DNA of 14,673 nt from CAYZED01 sp964477445. GTDB lineage: Bacteria; Bacillota; Clostridia; Lutisporales; Lutisporaceae. The notes below the pieces were generated by a model. That model was not told where the DNA came from and did not search any database. It was given only the letters and a program-made list of their open reading frames with translations. Below are positions 14,494 through 14,673 of this stretch, one piece after another. Each line of letters starts with the position of its first letter. Within the stretch, counting starts at the first letter, position 1. The position numbers were made by a program, and so were the translations under genes. The stretch is taken from contig CAYZED010000036.1 of the NCBI GenBank assembly GCA_964477445.1, forward strand, positions 1 to 14,673, in the 5' to 3' direction.

Positions 14494-14673
14494 TTATTGC
14501 ATAGCTACTTCAATTACTCTTTGCTCTATGTAACTTTGAATTTGAGATAGACTGGCTAACGACTCAATTTGCACTGACTCTTTCAAATCTAAGACGCTTG
14601 CCTCTATAATAACCTTATACTCTTTTAATAGATTATCAATTTCGATTTTTGAAAGATTTGAAATTGGTGTTGG
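14494..14673 (-). CDS. C-terminal end of an upstream open frame (partial)
   Basis: A minus-strand frame enters from the right edge and runs 59 codons to TAA at 14494-14496. It is charged and helical (KIEIDNLLKEYKVIIEASVL, then QIQSYIEQRVIEVAMQ). Its last bases overlap the open extension of the transglutaminase-like frame. A one-base shift near 14503 would join the two as ...VIEVA-YAIIPKYSKWASCS.... It may therefore be the N-terminal part of the same gene, now frameshifted, or the end of a separate gene. No family is recognised. Confidence 0.55.
   Translation of the reverse strand, partial: PTPISNLSKIEIDNLLKEYKVIIEASVLDLKESVQIESLASLSQIQSYIEQRVIEVAMQ

Noticed and set aside
14494..14512. Programmed ribosomal frameshift
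   Set aside because: No slippery heptamer or obvious downstream structure is present around the shift point.
1..14673. CRISPR array, tRNA or rRNA genes, or an insertion sequence transposase
   Set aside because: No regularly spaced repeats, no tRNA-like cloverleaf arms with a CCA-type end and no transposase motif were found when reading both strands. The only long repeat pair is the 55-bp one.

Overview
AT-rich DNA from an anaerobic, low-GC Bacillota, most likely a Clostridia-type organism. The grounds are strong AGGAGG-type ribosome binding sites, TTG and GTG starts, an EFR1-type flavodoxin/ferredoxin, a YqeK-like HD protein, a large GGDEF-EAL receptor and a transglutaminase-like protein with an S-layer-homology-like tail. 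I cannot name a genus.

Left part (1-7056). A defence-type accessory block reads leftwards and lies between two identical direct repeats of at least 55 bp (1-55 and 7002-7056). In transcription order it holds: a GTG-started 1039-residue protein with an embedded RelE/ParE-like domain and an SF1 (UvrD-type) helicase; a soluble coiled-coil protein overlapping it by 19 nt; a DarT1-type DNA ADP-ribosyltransferase toxin; its NADAR-family antitoxin; a possible 29-codon mini-ORF; an unknown 101-residue protein; and a gene broken by an in-frame stop. One extended -10 promoter at 6992-7000 sits just inside the right repeat and could drive the whole set. No recombinase is visible.

Junction (7057-7452). 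Next to the right repeat are remnants of an older restriction-modification locus: a KilA-N domain remnant with several single-base frameshifts and a GC-rich piece of a type I specificity subunit (hsdS). A perfect 32-bp palindrome lies in the KilA-N remnant. The site therefore looks like a recurrent defence-gene hotspot.

Right part (7445-14673). These look like ordinary genes: a YqeK-like HD phosphohydrolase (minus), divergent from an EFR1 flavodoxin/ferredoxin (plus), which converges on a membrane GGDEF-EAL protein (minus) across two terminator hairpins. Upstream of that lies a transglutaminase-like protein whose usual catalytic His appears to be Asn. Its coding sequence runs past the first usable start codon and seems joined by a frameshift to an open frame leaving the window.

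The best candidate for an undescribed system is the helicase plus coiled-coil pair co-transcribed with DarT1/NADAR between the repeats.
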